This document shows, in pieces, positions 1 to 8,985 of a DNA stretch of 64,000 bases. The translations under genes were made by a program, and so were the position numbers. Origin of the DNA: an uncultured Muribaculaceae bacterium (GTDB lineage Bacteria > Bacteroidota > Bacteroidia > Bacteroidales > Muribaculaceae). The stretch is from contig CAUBWJ010000003.1 in NCBI GenBank assembly GCA_958439725.1, forward strand, positions 1 to 64,000, written 5' to 3'. A model generated the notes under the pieces. That model saw only the letters and a program-made list of their open reading frames with translations. It had not been told where the DNA came from and did no database searches. Position 1 is the stretch's first letter. Every line of letters begins with the position of its first letter.

Positions 1-617
1 CTGGGCTTGCGGGGAAGAAGTCCCATGCTGTCGCGGTATGCGGCATCGCGCTCTCCGAGGCTTGCCGCAGAGAGAAGGGGGGCCTCCGGTCCCGCAGCTG
101 ACGCAGCGGGTTGTACAGAAATCGCCGCTCCGCGGCTCCAAGCCTACTTACCTTAGATCTTCTGAATGGAAATTATAACGGGGGTATGAATGTATACTAT
201 AACGGGGGTGAAGCGCAGGATGCGCGATTTTTGTACAACCGGTTGCGTAAGCTACCGGACTGGATGCGTGTTCGAGTCCTACGAGGCAAGCTGCGGAGCA
301 TGCGCACCTCGCCATCGGCGTAAGCCTGGGCTTGCGGGGAAGAAGTCCCATGCTGTCGCGGTATGCGGCATCGCGCTCTCTGAGGCTTGCCGCAGAGAGA
401 GGATAGAACCATCCTCTCCCACAGCTTGCGCAGTGGGTTGTACAAATATCGCACCTCCGGTGCTCAGGAGATGGGAGGTGGAACGTCGCAAAGCTCAAAG
501 TGTCACCAAGTTGTAGGGATGCACGTTCGTGCATCCGATGGCCACCAATGTCTTGTCAGCGGCTGCTCCGTGGAGCAGCCCTACTTTTCGCGATTTTGCG
601 ATACCCCCAACAGGAGT
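1..617. repeat. Gene-free repeat region with two composite-repeat copies
   Basis: No convincing gene lies here. Bases 1-75 and 326-400 match at 74 of 75 positions (module A, containing a GCGGC...GCCGC stem). Each copy is followed after about 25 bases by module B: a short run ending in GGGTTGTACA, then a 13-base hairpin. That hairpin is GCCGC-TCC-GCGGC at 124-136 but GCACC-TCC-GGTGC at 451-463, so both stems changed and pairing was kept. Between the copies the 12-mer TATAACGGGGGT occurs at 174-185 and 198-209. At 561-580 there is a 9-bp perfect hairpin (GGCTGCTCC, loop GT). The following AGCCCTACTTTTCGC (577-591) recurs at 40546-40560. The same two modules reappear at 40622-41205. Copy 1 may begin outside the window. 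Confidence 0.75.
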
Positions 618-2303
618 TTAGTCGTTGATGTTGAGGCGTGATTGTACGTTGGAGCGGTTGCCTTTGATTTTTAGGTCTTTGATGCCGCGGGCTTCAATCA
701 GTACGGGCTTCTGGGTGCCGGGCGAGTTGAAAATGAAGTCGTTGTCGAGGATACGGATGCCGCTGTGTACCGGGCCGAGGTCTTTGTCATTCTCGGGCGC
801 GATGAGTATCACGGGCGAAGAGCAGTCGATGAAGCGGTTGTTGCGGATGGTGACGTCGCGCACGGGCCCTGACTCAAACCAGCTGCGGGCGTCGTCGGCT
901 ATGAGAATCGACGCCATCGGAATCTTGATGAAAGTGTTATGGGCTATCACCGTCTTGACCGATGTTGTGAGCAATATGCCGCGTGAAGGAGTGAGGGTAA
1001 ACGTGTTGTAGGTTATCTCTACCTCGGGATTGGCCGAGATGTTGTCAATCACGGCATCACCGCCGAGAGCATTGATGGCGTCCTCCAAACTGCGGTCGAG
1101 GGTCAGGCGGTAGTCGGTGTCGCTGAGCTGACTGATGCTTTTCACTTTGGCTCTTGCCCCGCGCAGGAGCGAGTGGGGATCGGTCACGGCAATCTCATCG
1201 CCCGGAAGATAGTTCTCGAAGCCGCGCGTCTGGCCGTGCATGAATCGCACGTCGACGGTGTTGCCCTCACATTTCACAACCTTGAGGTGCGTGCCGTGGA
1301 TATTGATGGGGTCGTCGTGGGCTCCGGCGAAATCGCAGCGGGTAATCTTTACTTTGCCGCGGCAGCCCGACACCTGCATGAAGTCGGCGAAACAGGCGCA
1401 TGTGCGTCCGCTTGCCGGGTCGGGAAGACAGCGCACGCGGTCATAGGTGATATCGCTGCTCATCTGAGCCACGATGCCGAAGTTGCCAAGGAAGCGATAG
1501 TTCATGCCCGAGAGGGTGACGCGCTCGCTGCGGTTGATGAAGGTGGCAACTTCGTTGCGGATGGAGTGGCGCATCTGGTACACCATGCCGGGCGCGCATT
1601 CCGGCGCCTGTCCTGCGTCGTAATGCCATACGAGATTGCCCCTTGCGTCGGTCGAGGCATAACGGTAGCGGTCCATCGGTGAGGCACAGCGCAGGGTGTA
1701 GCCGTTGCCCCACAGCTGGGCTATTCCGCCGGTGAATTGCCATCCTTCGCCTTCCCAGTAGAGCTTACCCTGGGGATTGATGGAGTAGCGCGACGGAGGT
1801 ACCACACGTGTGGTGAGGGTGGAGTCGGTGCGCGACACAACCCTCATTTCCGGAACCGATGGGTCGGCCGCGTCGATATTGAGGTTGGTTATGGTCACGT
1901 TGGTGCAGCTGTCGATTCCGATTGCTGTCATCTCGCCGTGGGTGAGCAGGGTTGCTCCGCGGCCGTCGACCGTTACGTTTTTCATCCCGTGGAGCCACAG
2001 GCCGAAGTGTTTTGTGGGGTCGGGATTTTCTCCGCGGGTGGTGGTGTTCGACACATGGCGCACGAGAGCCGTGGCGGCCGAGCGCGAGATGTTGTAGACC
2101 GCACCGGGCTGAAACACCACAGTCACCTTGCCGTCCTTAACGGCGCCGGCGTCGTCAAGAGCCTGGCGGATGGTTCCCGTCATGTCGGCACCCGGAGTCG
2201 GGGCCGGAACTTCGATAATCCTGTGGGTAGCGAATGCTCCCGCGGAGATGGTCAGAGCGGCTAACGCCATTGTCAGACGCCGTATGATTGCAGTTTGTGG
2301 CAT
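618..2303 (-). CDS. Secreted alpha-1,3-galactosidase, GH110 family
   Basis: 561 residues with a signal peptide (about 1-26, ending AGAFA). The rest reads as a right-handed parallel beta-helix with many short strand/turn repeats. The line-up of GLWLHGMKNVTVDGRG (101-116), the GEGWQF segment near 185-190 and HDDPINIHGT (329-338) is what I know from GH110 enzymes. These remove terminal alpha-1,3-linked galactose from blood-group B or linear alpha-Gal glycans. The acidic pair in HDDPINIHGT is likely catalytic. Length fits the family (about 600). It is the last gene of an apparent operon after lacZ-type GH2 (start 6701) and a U32 gene; the gap to the latter is 60 bp. Substrate linkage is inferred from family, not tested; a generic pectate-lyase-like fold is the fallback reading. 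Confidence 0.82.
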   Translation of the reverse strand: MPQTAIIRRLTMALAALTISAGAFATHRIIEVPAPTPGADMTGTIRQALDDAGAVKDGKVTVVFQPGAVYNISRSAATALVRHVSNTTTRGENPDPTKHFGLWLHGMKNVTVDGRGATLLTHGEMTAIGIDSCTNVTITNLNIDAADPSVPEMRVVSRTDSTLTTRVVPPSRYSINPQGKLYWEGEGWQFTGGIAQLWGNGYTLRCASPMDRYRYASTDARGNLVWHYDAGQAPECAPGMVYQMRHSIRNEVATFINRSERVTLSGMNYRFLGNFGIVAQMSSDITYDRVRCLPDPASGRTCACFADFMQVSGCRGKVKITRCDFAGAHDDPINIHGTHLKVVKCEGNTVDVRFMHGQTRGFENYLPGDEIAVTDPHSLLRGARAKVKSISQLSDTDYRLTLDRSLEDAINALGGDAVIDNISANPEVEITYNTFTLTPSRGILLTTSVKTVIAHNTFIKIPMASILIADDARSWFESGPVRDVTIRNNRFIDCSSPVILIAPENDKDLGPVHSGIRILDNDFIFNSPGTQKPVLIEARGIKDLKIKGNRSNVQSRLNIND

Positions 2304-2363
2304 GGTGATAGTGGATTTGAGATTAACGTATTGCGGTCTATGTTTACTTGCTGGCGAGGAATG

Positions 2364-3608
2364 TCAGAGGCCGGTGGGTTCCCAGACGTAGAGGCGGTCG
2401 CTAGGGCGGATTTTGGCGGGGACTTTCATGGAGAAGCTCTGGCCTTTCTCGGCCTGCGGGACGGGCTTGAGGTCTACGCGGAGTTCGTCGACGGTCAGTA
2501 TCAGGGCTCCGGTGGTGGGGCCGGTGATCACTACTTCGTCGCCCACTTTCACGGTGCCGTTCTCAACCAGGAATTCGGCGACACCGATGTTGGAGAAATA
2601 GCGCACGCCTTTCGCCGCATACCGTTTCACGCGAGTGGCGCTTGAACCGTATTTCGAGCTCCATTCGCCCAGACGCTGGCCAAGATAGTAGCCGTTCCAG
2701 AATCCGCGGTTGAAGATTTTGCGCAACCGTTCGTCCCACTCGGCTATTCGCTCTTCGGTATATGTGCCGTCCACAATGGCCTGTATGGCCTCGGAGTAGC
2801 AGCCCACGGCCGTGGCTACGTATTCCGGACCGCGGGCGCGTCCCTCGATTTTGAACACCGTAACTCCGGCATCTATCATCTTGTTGAGGAAATGGATGGT
2901 CTTGAGGTCCTTGGGCGACATCACGTATTTGTTTTCGATGTCGAGCTGCTCGCCCGTCTCGCGGTCGGTCACGGTGTAGCTGCGGCGGCATATCTGGGTG
3001 CACGCTCCGCGGTTGGCGCTCGAATTGAGCTCGTGGAGGCTCAGATAGCATTTACCCGATACGGCCATGCACAGCGCTCCGTGGCAGAACATCTCGAGCC
3101 TCACCGGCTTTCCGGCTGGACCGCAGATGTTTTCTTCCACGATGGCGCGGTGAATCTCAGCCACCTGGTCGAGCGACAGTTCGCGTGCCAGCACCATCAC
3201 GTCGGCATAGGCCGAGAAGAAGCGCACTGCCTCTATGTTGCTTACGTTGAGCTGGGTGGAGATGTGCACCTCCACGCCTCGGGAGCGGGCGTAGGTTATG
3301 GCGGCGATGTCCGACGCTATTATGGCTGTCAGGCCAGCCTCGGCGGCCGCGTCAATTACGGCGCGGCACGTGGCGAGGTCGGCATCGTAGAGTATGGTAT
3401 TGACTGTGAGATATGTCTTTACGCCGTTTTCGCGGCAGATGGCGGCTATGGCATGGAGGTCGTCGAGGGTGAAGTTCACCGACGAGCGCGCACGCATGTT
3501 GAGCCCTTCCACGCCGAAGTAAACGGCGTCGGCTCCCGAGGCTATCGCTGCCTGAAGCGATTCGTAGCTCCCCACGGGAGCCATTATTTCAAAATCTTTG
3601 CGGTCCAA
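2364..3608 (-). CDS. U32 family protein (TrhP/YegQ-like), Fe-S cysteines present
   Basis: 414 residues. The N-terminus (EIMAPVGSYESL) starts a TIM-barrel typical of U32 proteins. The family signature lies at 172-190: ExFxxGxLCxxxxGxCxxS with C175, C180 and C187, followed by C203 and C207, the cysteines expected to hold an iron-sulfur cluster. U32 proteins were once called collagenases; E. coli members are now known to hydroxylate tRNA or rRNA uridines/cytidines with prephenate. An RNA-modification role is therefore likelier than proteolysis. The first codon is TTG at 3608, directly after the TAA of the upstream beta-galactosidase and in the same frame; the next ATG is at 3584. I keep TTG because the residues before the ATG (DRKDFEI) look like the normal family N-terminus. 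The gene sits between two glycosidases. Confidence 0.8.
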   Translation of the reverse strand: MDRKDFEIMAPVGSYESLQAAIASGADAVYFGVEGLNMRARSSVNFTLDDLHAIAAICRENGVKTYLTVNTILYDADLATCRAVIDAAAEAGLTAIIASDIAAITYARSRGVEVHISTQLNVSNIEAVRFFSAYADVMVLARELSLDQVAEIHRAIVEENICGPAGKPVRLEMFCHGALCMAVSGKCYLSLHELNSSANRGACTQICRRSYTVTDRETGEQLDIENKYVMSPKDLKTIHFLNKMIDAGVTVFKIEGRARGPEYVATAVGCYSEAIQAIVDGTYTEERIAEWDERLRKIFNRGFWNGYYLGQRLGEWSSKYGSSATRVKRYAAKGVRYFSNIGVAEFLVENGTVKVGDEVVITGPTTGALILTVDELRVDLKPVPQAEKGQSFSMKVPAKIRPSDRLYVWEPTGL

Positions 3609-6600
3609 TTATTTACGTGTCTGGAAATAGAAAGTGAACTGATAGGGTACGGCATACAACCGGTAGGCGTAATCCACATCGGGGCCGCATGTCGCGGTGC
3701 CCACGCCGGTCTGGGCGGCATCCACATGCACGGTAATCAGTCCGTCGGGCTTCACTTCGTTGATGTGCTTGGCGCGGTCAATCACCGTGTCGGCGTAGGG
3801 GTAGGCGCTGAACTGGAATGGACCGGTGGAGGTCACTTTCAGCAGCGAGCCGTCGAGCGAGGCCGAGCGCACGTCAGTGTGGTTTCCGGCGGTGGAGGGT
3901 TTGTTGTAGATATGGAAATCGTCGGCGGGACGCACGGTGTAAACGCCTATGCGGCCGGCTGCGTTGCGGTCAATGTATGTCTCCACGGGTCCGCGGCCCC
4001 AGTAGGTTACTGTGGGGGCGTCGGCGTCGGGCACACGGAAAGCGAGGCCCACGCGTGGAAGAGTCTTCACTGCGGCGGTGTCGGGCACAAAGCGGCAGTC
4101 TATGGCCAGAGTGCCCTCACGGTCGGCGCGGTAGCGCATTTCGGCTGTGCCTATTTTCTTGCCGGGGGCGAGCACGTCGGCGCTAACCACCACCGTGTTG
4201 CCGTCAAGAGCGATGGAGCGGGCGGCGGTGTAGGCGCTGTCAAGGCCTGATGCCTTCCAGTCGTGTCCCATAGCTCCCCATGAGGCGTCGTTTTCGGTGA
4301 GCGGACGGTAGAGGGAGAGGGCGATGGGCGACGCCGTGAGGGGCTGCCCGTTGCGCTCGAGCGCGGTTATCTCGCCGGTCTTGGCCGAAACTTCGAAGCG
4401 CAGATTGCCGCAGGAGAAGGTGTTGCCCTTGCGCGACAGCTTCGAGGCGGTGAAACTCTGCTGCACCGGAGTGCCGGGGAGCACGAACTGGTCATAAGCC
4501 ATTTCCATGCCTGCGGGAATCATGGCCGATGCCTTTTTGGGCGCCCAGCTCAGGTCGAGATAGGCCTCGGGCTCGTCGGTGGTGTCGTAAAGACCCAGAG
4601 AGAATACTGCGGTGTGATGGGGCTTGCAGTCAACGGTGCGTTTGCCTTCCTTGAGCACCTTGCCCGAGGGGGTGATCACTTTCCATGTCAGCTCATAGTC
4701 CGAGAGATTGGTGAAGTCCATCCAGTTTTTCACCTCCACGCGCAGAGACTGCGGGTTGAGGAGGCGGCATTTGATATACTGATAGACCTTCTTCACCTCA
4801 AGCAGAGCGGGATGGGGTGTGCGGTCGGCGCGTATAAGGCCGTTGAGCAGGAACGAATTGTCGGAGGGTACTATCGCGGGGCCGTAATCGCCACCATAGG
4901 CCCAGTAGTCGTTTCCGAGCGAGTCTTTTTCGAGAAAACCCTGGTCAACCCAGTCCCAGATGCATCCGCCGCCCAGTTTGGGATAGGCTTCGAAGAGGTC
5001 CCAGTAGTCCTTCAGGCCGCCTACGCTGTTGCCCATTCCGTGGGCATACTCGCAGAGAATGTAGGGGCGGGTCATGCGGGGATTGTCGGCGTAGTTGCGC
5101 ACGCCTTCCACGCTTATATACATTTCGGCGAAAATGTCGGAATTCCAGTCATAGAGAGCGCGCTCATACTGCACCGGGCGGTTGTGCTCGCGGTTCTTGA
5201 GCCATTTGTATGCCTCTTCGAACACTATGCCGTTGCCGCATTCGTTGCCCAGGGAATAGAAGGTGACGGAAGGATTGTTTTTCGACTTCTCCCACATGCG
5301 CTGCACGCGGTCAACCACCACCGGTGTCCATTCAGGCTGTTTGGCCAGCGATTCGGAACCGTAGCCGTAACCGTGGCTTTCGTTGTTGGCCTCGTCAATG
5401 AGATAGATGCCGTATTTGTCGCAGAGATAATACCAGTAGCGGTCCTGCGGATAGTGGCAGTTGCGCACTGTGTTGAGGTTGTGGCGCTTGAGGAGTTCTA
5501 TATCCTTGAGTGCGGTCTCGCGGGGCACTGTGCGTCCCAGCTGCGAGTGGGCGTGGCGGTTGACGCCCTTTATTTTCACGGGGACGCCGTTGACCATGAA
5601 CACACCGTCCTTCACCTCGGATGTCTTGAAGCCCACGTTGCAGCCCACGGTTTCCAGCGTGCGGCCCGATGCGTCGTCAAGGTTGATGGCGAGGGTGTAG
5701 AGGTTGGGATGCTCGGCGCTCCACGGAGCCACGCCTGAGAGGTCGCGGTTGAAGTGGAGCCGGCTCCTGGCGTCGGCGCTTCCGGTGGCCACTGTCTTGC
5801 CTTCGGCGTCAACGAGGGTGTAGCTCACCTTCATGCCGCTCTTGGGCTGCAGGCCTTCCACGTCTATTTCCATGCCGAGCTGTCCTACGGTGTAGGTTTT
5901 CTTGTCGAGAGGAGAGGTTACGGTGAAGTCGCTGATATACGTGGTGGGAGTGGAGTAGAGATACACGTCGCGCTCTATTCCGCTCAGGCGCCAGAAGTCC
6001 TGGCACTCGAAATATGCGCCGGAGCTCCAGCGGTAGACCTCGATGGCGAGGGTGTTTTCACCGGGCTGGAGATATTCGGTGATGTCCCATTCGGCAGCGG
6101 TCTTGGAGCCCATGTTGGTTCCGAGATAGTGGCCGTTGACCCATGCGTAATAGAATGAGATCACACCTTCGAAGCAGAGCACCACGCGGCGTCCCTGCCA
6201 GTCGGAGGGAATGGTGAAGCTGCGGCGGTAGGAGCCTACCTCGTTGGTCTCGGTGGGCACTTCAGGCCAGTTTTTCTTGAATCCGGCCCATTTGGAGTCG
6301 AATTCGTATGTGGTGTTGGTGTATACGGCTGTTCCGTAGCCCTGACGTTCCCAGTTGCCGGGCACGTTGATGTCGTTCCATGCGCTCACGTCGTAGCCCG
6401 GTTCGTAGAACCCTTGCGGACGCTTGGCGGGATTCTTGGTCCAGTGGAACTTCCATTTACCGTTAAGGCTCATGTAGTACGGCGAATGGTCATATTCCAT
6501 TTCCGAAATGGCTTTGAAGTCGTTGGCCGGATATGGCACCACAAGAGCGTGACTGGGAATCTGGCCTATGCGGAAGGCCTCGATGGTCTGCCATTCGGGT

Positions 6601-6701
6601 TTGTCGGGATTGGGGCCGGAGGGCGCGTGCCCTTTTGCCGGCTGAGCCCAGAGAGCCAGAGCGGCGGCTGTGGCAAGCAGGAGAGCTGAGAATCGTTTCA
6701 T
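3609..6701 (-). CDS. Secreted beta-galactosidase, GH2 (LacZ-type)
   Basis: 1030 residues with a signal peptide (about 1-24, ending AQPAKG), so periplasmic or exported. Domain order is that of LacZ: sugar-binding jelly roll (about 70-250), Ig-like domain, TIM barrel (about 360-640), further Ig domain and the small-chain beta-sandwich at the C-terminus. The acid/base glutamate is E487 in SLGNECGNG and the nucleophile is E551 in ILCEYAHGMGNS. Both are intact, as is CIWDWVDQG. It should release beta-linked galactose from host or dietary glycans. It is the first gene of the operon with U32 and GH110 genes; transcription probably starts from the TATCTTTG box at 6765-6772 (minus strand). It could also serve other beta-galactosides such as those exposed after GH110 action. 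Confidence 0.93.
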   Translation of the reverse strand: MKRFSALLLATAAALALWAQPAKGHAPSGPNPDKPEWQTIEAFRIGQIPSHALVVPYPANDFKAISEMEYDHSPYYMSLNGKWKFHWTKNPAKRPQGFYEPGYDVSAWNDINVPGNWERQGYGTAVYTNTTYEFDSKWAGFKKNWPEVPTETNEVGSYRRSFTIPSDWQGRRVVLCFEGVISFYYAWVNGHYLGTNMGSKTAAEWDITEYLQPGENTLAIEVYRWSSGAYFECQDFWRLSGIERDVYLYSTPTTYISDFTVTSPLDKKTYTVGQLGMEIDVEGLQPKSGMKVSYTLVDAEGKTVATGSADARSRLHFNRDLSGVAPWSAEHPNLYTLAINLDDASGRTLETVGCNVGFKTSEVKDGVFMVNGVPVKIKGVNRHAHSQLGRTVPRETALKDIELLKRHNLNTVRNCHYPQDRYWYYLCDKYGIYLIDEANNESHGYGYGSESLAKQPEWTPVVVDRVQRMWEKSKNNPSVTFYSLGNECGNGIVFEEAYKWLKNREHNRPVQYERALYDWNSDIFAEMYISVEGVRNYADNPRMTRPYILCEYAHGMGNSVGGLKDYWDLFEAYPKLGGGCIWDWVDQGFLEKDSLGNDYWAYGGDYGPAIVPSDNSFLLNGLIRADRTPHPALLEVKKVYQYIKCRLLNPQSLRVEVKNWMDFTNLSDYELTWKVITPSGKVLKEGKRTVDCKPHHTAVFSLGLYDTTDEPEAYLDLSWAPKKASAMIPAGMEMAYDQFVLPGTPVQQSFTASKLSRKGNTFSCGNLRFEVSAKTGEITALERNGQPLTASPIALSLYRPLTENDASWGAMGHDWKASGLDSAYTAARSIALDGNTVVVSADVLAPGKKIGTAEMRYRADREGTLAIDCRFVPDTAAVKTLPRVGLAFRVPDADAPTVTYWGRGPVETYIDRNAAGRIGVYTVRPADDFHIYNKPSTAGNHTDVRSASLDGSLLKVTSTGPFQFSAYPYADTVIDRAKHINEVKPDGLITVHVDAAQTGVGTATCGPDVDYAYRLYAVPYQFTFYFQTRK

Positions 6702-6764
6702 GGATTGGACTGGGTTACTTTTGTTATTTGATTGGGATGATTTAATTCGGGGTTTATTATTCTA

Positions 6765-6793
6765 CAAAGATAACTATTTTTTATTTATCTTTG
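6765..6793. promoter_or_regulatory. Divergent -7 boxes forming an inverted repeat
   Basis: CAAAGATAA (6765-6773) and TTATCTTTG (6785-6793) are exact inverted copies. Each contains the Bacteroidota -7 box TATCTTTG, one facing the GH2 operon (minus) and one the glucosaminidase gene (plus). The spacer is AT only apart from one C. No clear -33 TTTG was found for either. The boxes are so close that the two polymerases would compete. Confidence 0.7.
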
Positions 6794-6815
6794 CCAGTGA
6801 AAAAGATAGGGTTTC

Positions 6816-7757
6816 ATGAGGATTCCGAGTTTCATAGGGACATTTGTGTGTCTGGGTGCGCTGCTTCTTGCCGGAAGCGGAGTAGCCGATGCCCGTATCG
6901 GTTTCCTCTGGAGGAAGTCGAAACAGGTCAAGATGCTTCCGCGCCCCCGCGCCACACAGGTTTCTCTTCCCCCAGCCACTGATATTTTTCCGCTTGAAGA
7001 ACCCGCAAAGGCTCCGCTGGTTCGCCGCACGCTTACTCCTTCCGCAGACCTTCCAGCCTCGGATGTGGCTGCCTTCCCTATGCCGCGCCGGGAAACCCGC
7101 GCGTGTTACGACGAGGATTTTTTTGAGCCCGTGGAGGTGGCCGAAAGCTATGGCGACGCAGTGGCTTCCACTGTCGCCGTGGCCGATGCCGGTGGCGCGG
7201 CGGTTGCCGATCCGGAACCGGATGTGATGTCGGCCGCCGTTGACGCTCTGGCCGATTTCGAGGGCGACGCCATGGCAATCTTCGGAAGCCCGCAGGTGAG
7301 CGTGGATGTGATGGCTCGCTTTGTAGCCTCGCGCAACCCCGACTTCGATTCCCGCATTGCCCGCGCTTTCCATGAAGTTGGACGCCGCTATGGCATTCGC
7401 GGCGACATAGCCTTCTGTCAGGCCATAGTGGAAACCGGCTGGTTCATGTTTACCGGAGGCACGGCAGTGCGTCCCTCGCAACACAATTATTGCGGTCTGG
7501 GGGTGCTCAAGAAAGGTATGCGCGGACACTCTTTCCAGAGTGTTGAGGAGGGCGTCACGGCCCAGATACAGCATCTTTACGCCTACGCCACCCGCAAGGA
7601 CCTCCCGCGCGGTGAGCGGCTGGTCGACCCCCGCTTCAATCTTGTGGACCGCGGCTGCGCATCCACATGGCACGACCTTTCAAACCGCTGGGCCGCCAAT
7701 TCGGCCTATGGCGCAAGCATCATGAACCTCTACCAGAAGCTTCTGCAATTCAAATAA
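6816..7757 (+). CDS. Exported glucosaminidase-domain protein (peptidoglycan hydrolase)
   Basis: 313 residues with a signal peptide (about 1-26, ending GVADA). A low-complexity stretch rich in Pro, Ala and acidic residues (about 40-150) follows, then a glucosaminidase domain (about 160-310). The domain shows the family core AFCQAIVETGWF with the likely catalytic E207, and QHNYCGLG. Enzymes of this fold cut N-acetylglucosaminyl bonds in peptidoglycan. It probably acts in the periplasm on the cell wall. A TATCTTTG box at 6786-6793 lies 22 bp upstream. queF follows after 43 bp, so they may be cotranscribed, though no functional link is obvious. The linker probably spaces the enzyme from the membrane. 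Confidence 0.85.
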   Translation: MRIPSFIGTFVCLGALLLAGSGVADARIGFLWRKSKQVKMLPRPRATQVSLPPATDIFPLEEPAKAPLVRRTLTPSADLPASDVAAFPMPRRETRACYDEDFFEPVEVAESYGDAVASTVAVADAGGAAVADPEPDVMSAAVDALADFEGDAMAIFGSPQVSVDVMARFVASRNPDFDSRIARAFHEVGRRYGIRGDIAFCQAIVETGWFMFTGGTAVRPSQHNYCGLGVLKKGMRGHSFQSVEEGVTAQIQHLYAYATRKDLPRGERLVDPRFNLVDRGCASTWHDLSNRWAANSAYGASIMNLYQKLLQFK

Positions 7758-7800
7758 AAACCGGGCAATCTGACGTCCGGCATAAACACATAACTGAAAT

Positions 7801-8271
7801 ATGCGAACCCAAGATGAACTGACAGGCGTGAGCCTGCTCGGAAACAAGCGGGTGGAGTATCCCACGCGCTACTGTCCTGAAATACTCGAGGCTTTCGACA
7901 ACAAGCATCCCGAAAACGAATATCTGGTCACCTTCATGTGTCCGGAATTCACATCGCTCTGCCCCATGACCGGGCAGCCCGATTTTGCCAAAATCATCAT
8001 CAATTACATCCCGCGCGTGAAAATGGTGGAGAGCAAGAGCCTCAAGCTCTATCTCTTCGGCTTCCGCAACCACGGCGATTTCCACGAGGACTGCGTGAAC
8101 ATAATCATGAAGGATCTGGTGCGTCTGATGAATCCGCGCTATCTCGAGGTGATAGGCCTGTTCACTCCGCGCGGCGGCATTTCCATCTATCCGTTTGCCA
8201 ACTATGCCGACGAGGAGCACCAGGATATGAAACACAGCCGCATGCTGGCCGCTTTCCGCAACAATTTCTGA
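7801..8271 (+). CDS. queF: NADPH-dependent 7-cyano-7-deazaguanine reductase (preQ0 to preQ1)
   Basis: 156 residues, the length of the short unimodular QueF type. The catalytic cysteine is C54 in FTSLCPMTGQPDF and the QueF signature ESKSLKLY is at 77-84, followed by the NHGDFHED block. It reduces the nitrile of preQ0 to the amine of preQ1 for queuosine in tRNA wobble position 34. queC begins 3 bp after the stop and makes the substrate preQ0, so the two genes act in consecutive steps and are surely cotranscribed. The order here is queF before queC. Confidence 0.97.
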   Translation: MRTQDELTGVSLLGNKRVEYPTRYCPEILEAFDNKHPENEYLVTFMCPEFTSLCPMTGQPDFAKIIINYIPRVKMVESKSLKLYLFGFRNHGDFHEDCVNIIMKDLVRLMNPRYLEVIGLFTPRGGISIYPFANYADEEHQDMKHSRMLAAFRNNF

Positions 8272-8274
8272 CCT

Positions 8275-8928
8275 ATGGATACAGCGATAAAAGACAGCCT
8301 GCTGGTGCTTTCCGGAGGAATGGACTCCGTGACCATGCTCTATGACTACCGTGAGAGGATAGCCGCCTGTGTCAATTTCCACTACGGGTCGAACCACAAC
8401 GAACGCGAGCGCGAGTGTGCACGCATCAACTGCCGCCGTCTGGGCATAGAGCTTATCGAGATAGACCTTGGATTCATGGGCCGGTATTTCGAGAGCTCGC
8501 TCCTTTCGGGAGCCGACGATATTCCTGAGGCTGACTATGCCGAGGACAACATGCACTCCACCGTGGTGCCTTTCCGCAACGGCATAATGCTTTCCATCGC
8601 CGCCGGACTTGCCGAGAGCCGCGGGCTCACACAGGTGATGATCGCCAACCACGGCGGCGACCATGCCGTGTATCCCGACTGCCGTCCCGGTTTCATCGCC
8701 GCCATGGACCGCGCCGTGAGCGAGGGAACGTATGCCGACGTGCATATCTTCGCTCCCTATACCTCCATGACCAAGGCCGATATAGCGCGTAGGGGCCGGA
8801 GCCTCGGCGTGGACTATTCCCTGACCTACTCCTGCTACCGCGGCGGCGCGCATCATTGCGGACGCTGCGCCACATGCCGCGAACGCCGCGAGGCCCTGAT
8901 TGCCGCCGGCTATGAGCCCGACTGCTGA
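8275..8928 (+). CDS. queC: 7-cyano-7-deazaguanine synthase (preQ0 synthase)
   Basis: 217 residues. The PP-loop for ATP is SGGMDS at 13-18. The zinc site is made by C187, C195, C198 and C201 in the C-terminal CYRGGAHHCGRCATC segment. The enzyme converts 7-carboxy-7-deazaguanine, ammonia and ATP to preQ0. Length and motif spacing are normal. It directly follows queF. A short hairpin (8933-8985) and a small coiled-coil gene come next, and a strong terminator at 9246-9272 ends the run. Confidence 0.97.
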   Translation: MDTAIKDSLLVLSGGMDSVTMLYDYRERIAACVNFHYGSNHNERERECARINCRRLGIELIEIDLGFMGRYFESSLLSGADDIPEADYAEDNMHSTVVPFRNGIMLSIAAGLAESRGLTQVMIANHGGDHAVYPDCRPGFIAAMDRAVSEGTYADVHIFAPYTSMTKADIARRGRSLGVDYSLTYSCYRGGAHHCGRCATCRERREALIAAGYEPDC

Positions 8929-8932
8929 ACAG

Positions 8933-8985
8933 AACGGGGGAGAATGTTGTTAGACATGAACTTGATGTTTCAAAATCTCCCCGTT
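8933..8985 (+). promoter_or_regulatory. Hairpin abutting the start of the small gene
   Basis: AACGGGGGAGA (8933-8943) pairs with TCTCCCCGTT (8976-8985) with one bulged G. The right arm ends on the base before the ATG at 8986. In RNA the stem would sit against the start codon of the downstream small gene, with two other in-frame ATGs in the loop. It could limit translation, or it could be an intercistronic processing site. Confidence 0.5.

Noticed and set aside
271..280. GTTCGAGTCC resembles a tRNA T-loop
   Set aside because: The flanking bases do not form T, anticodon or acceptor stems.
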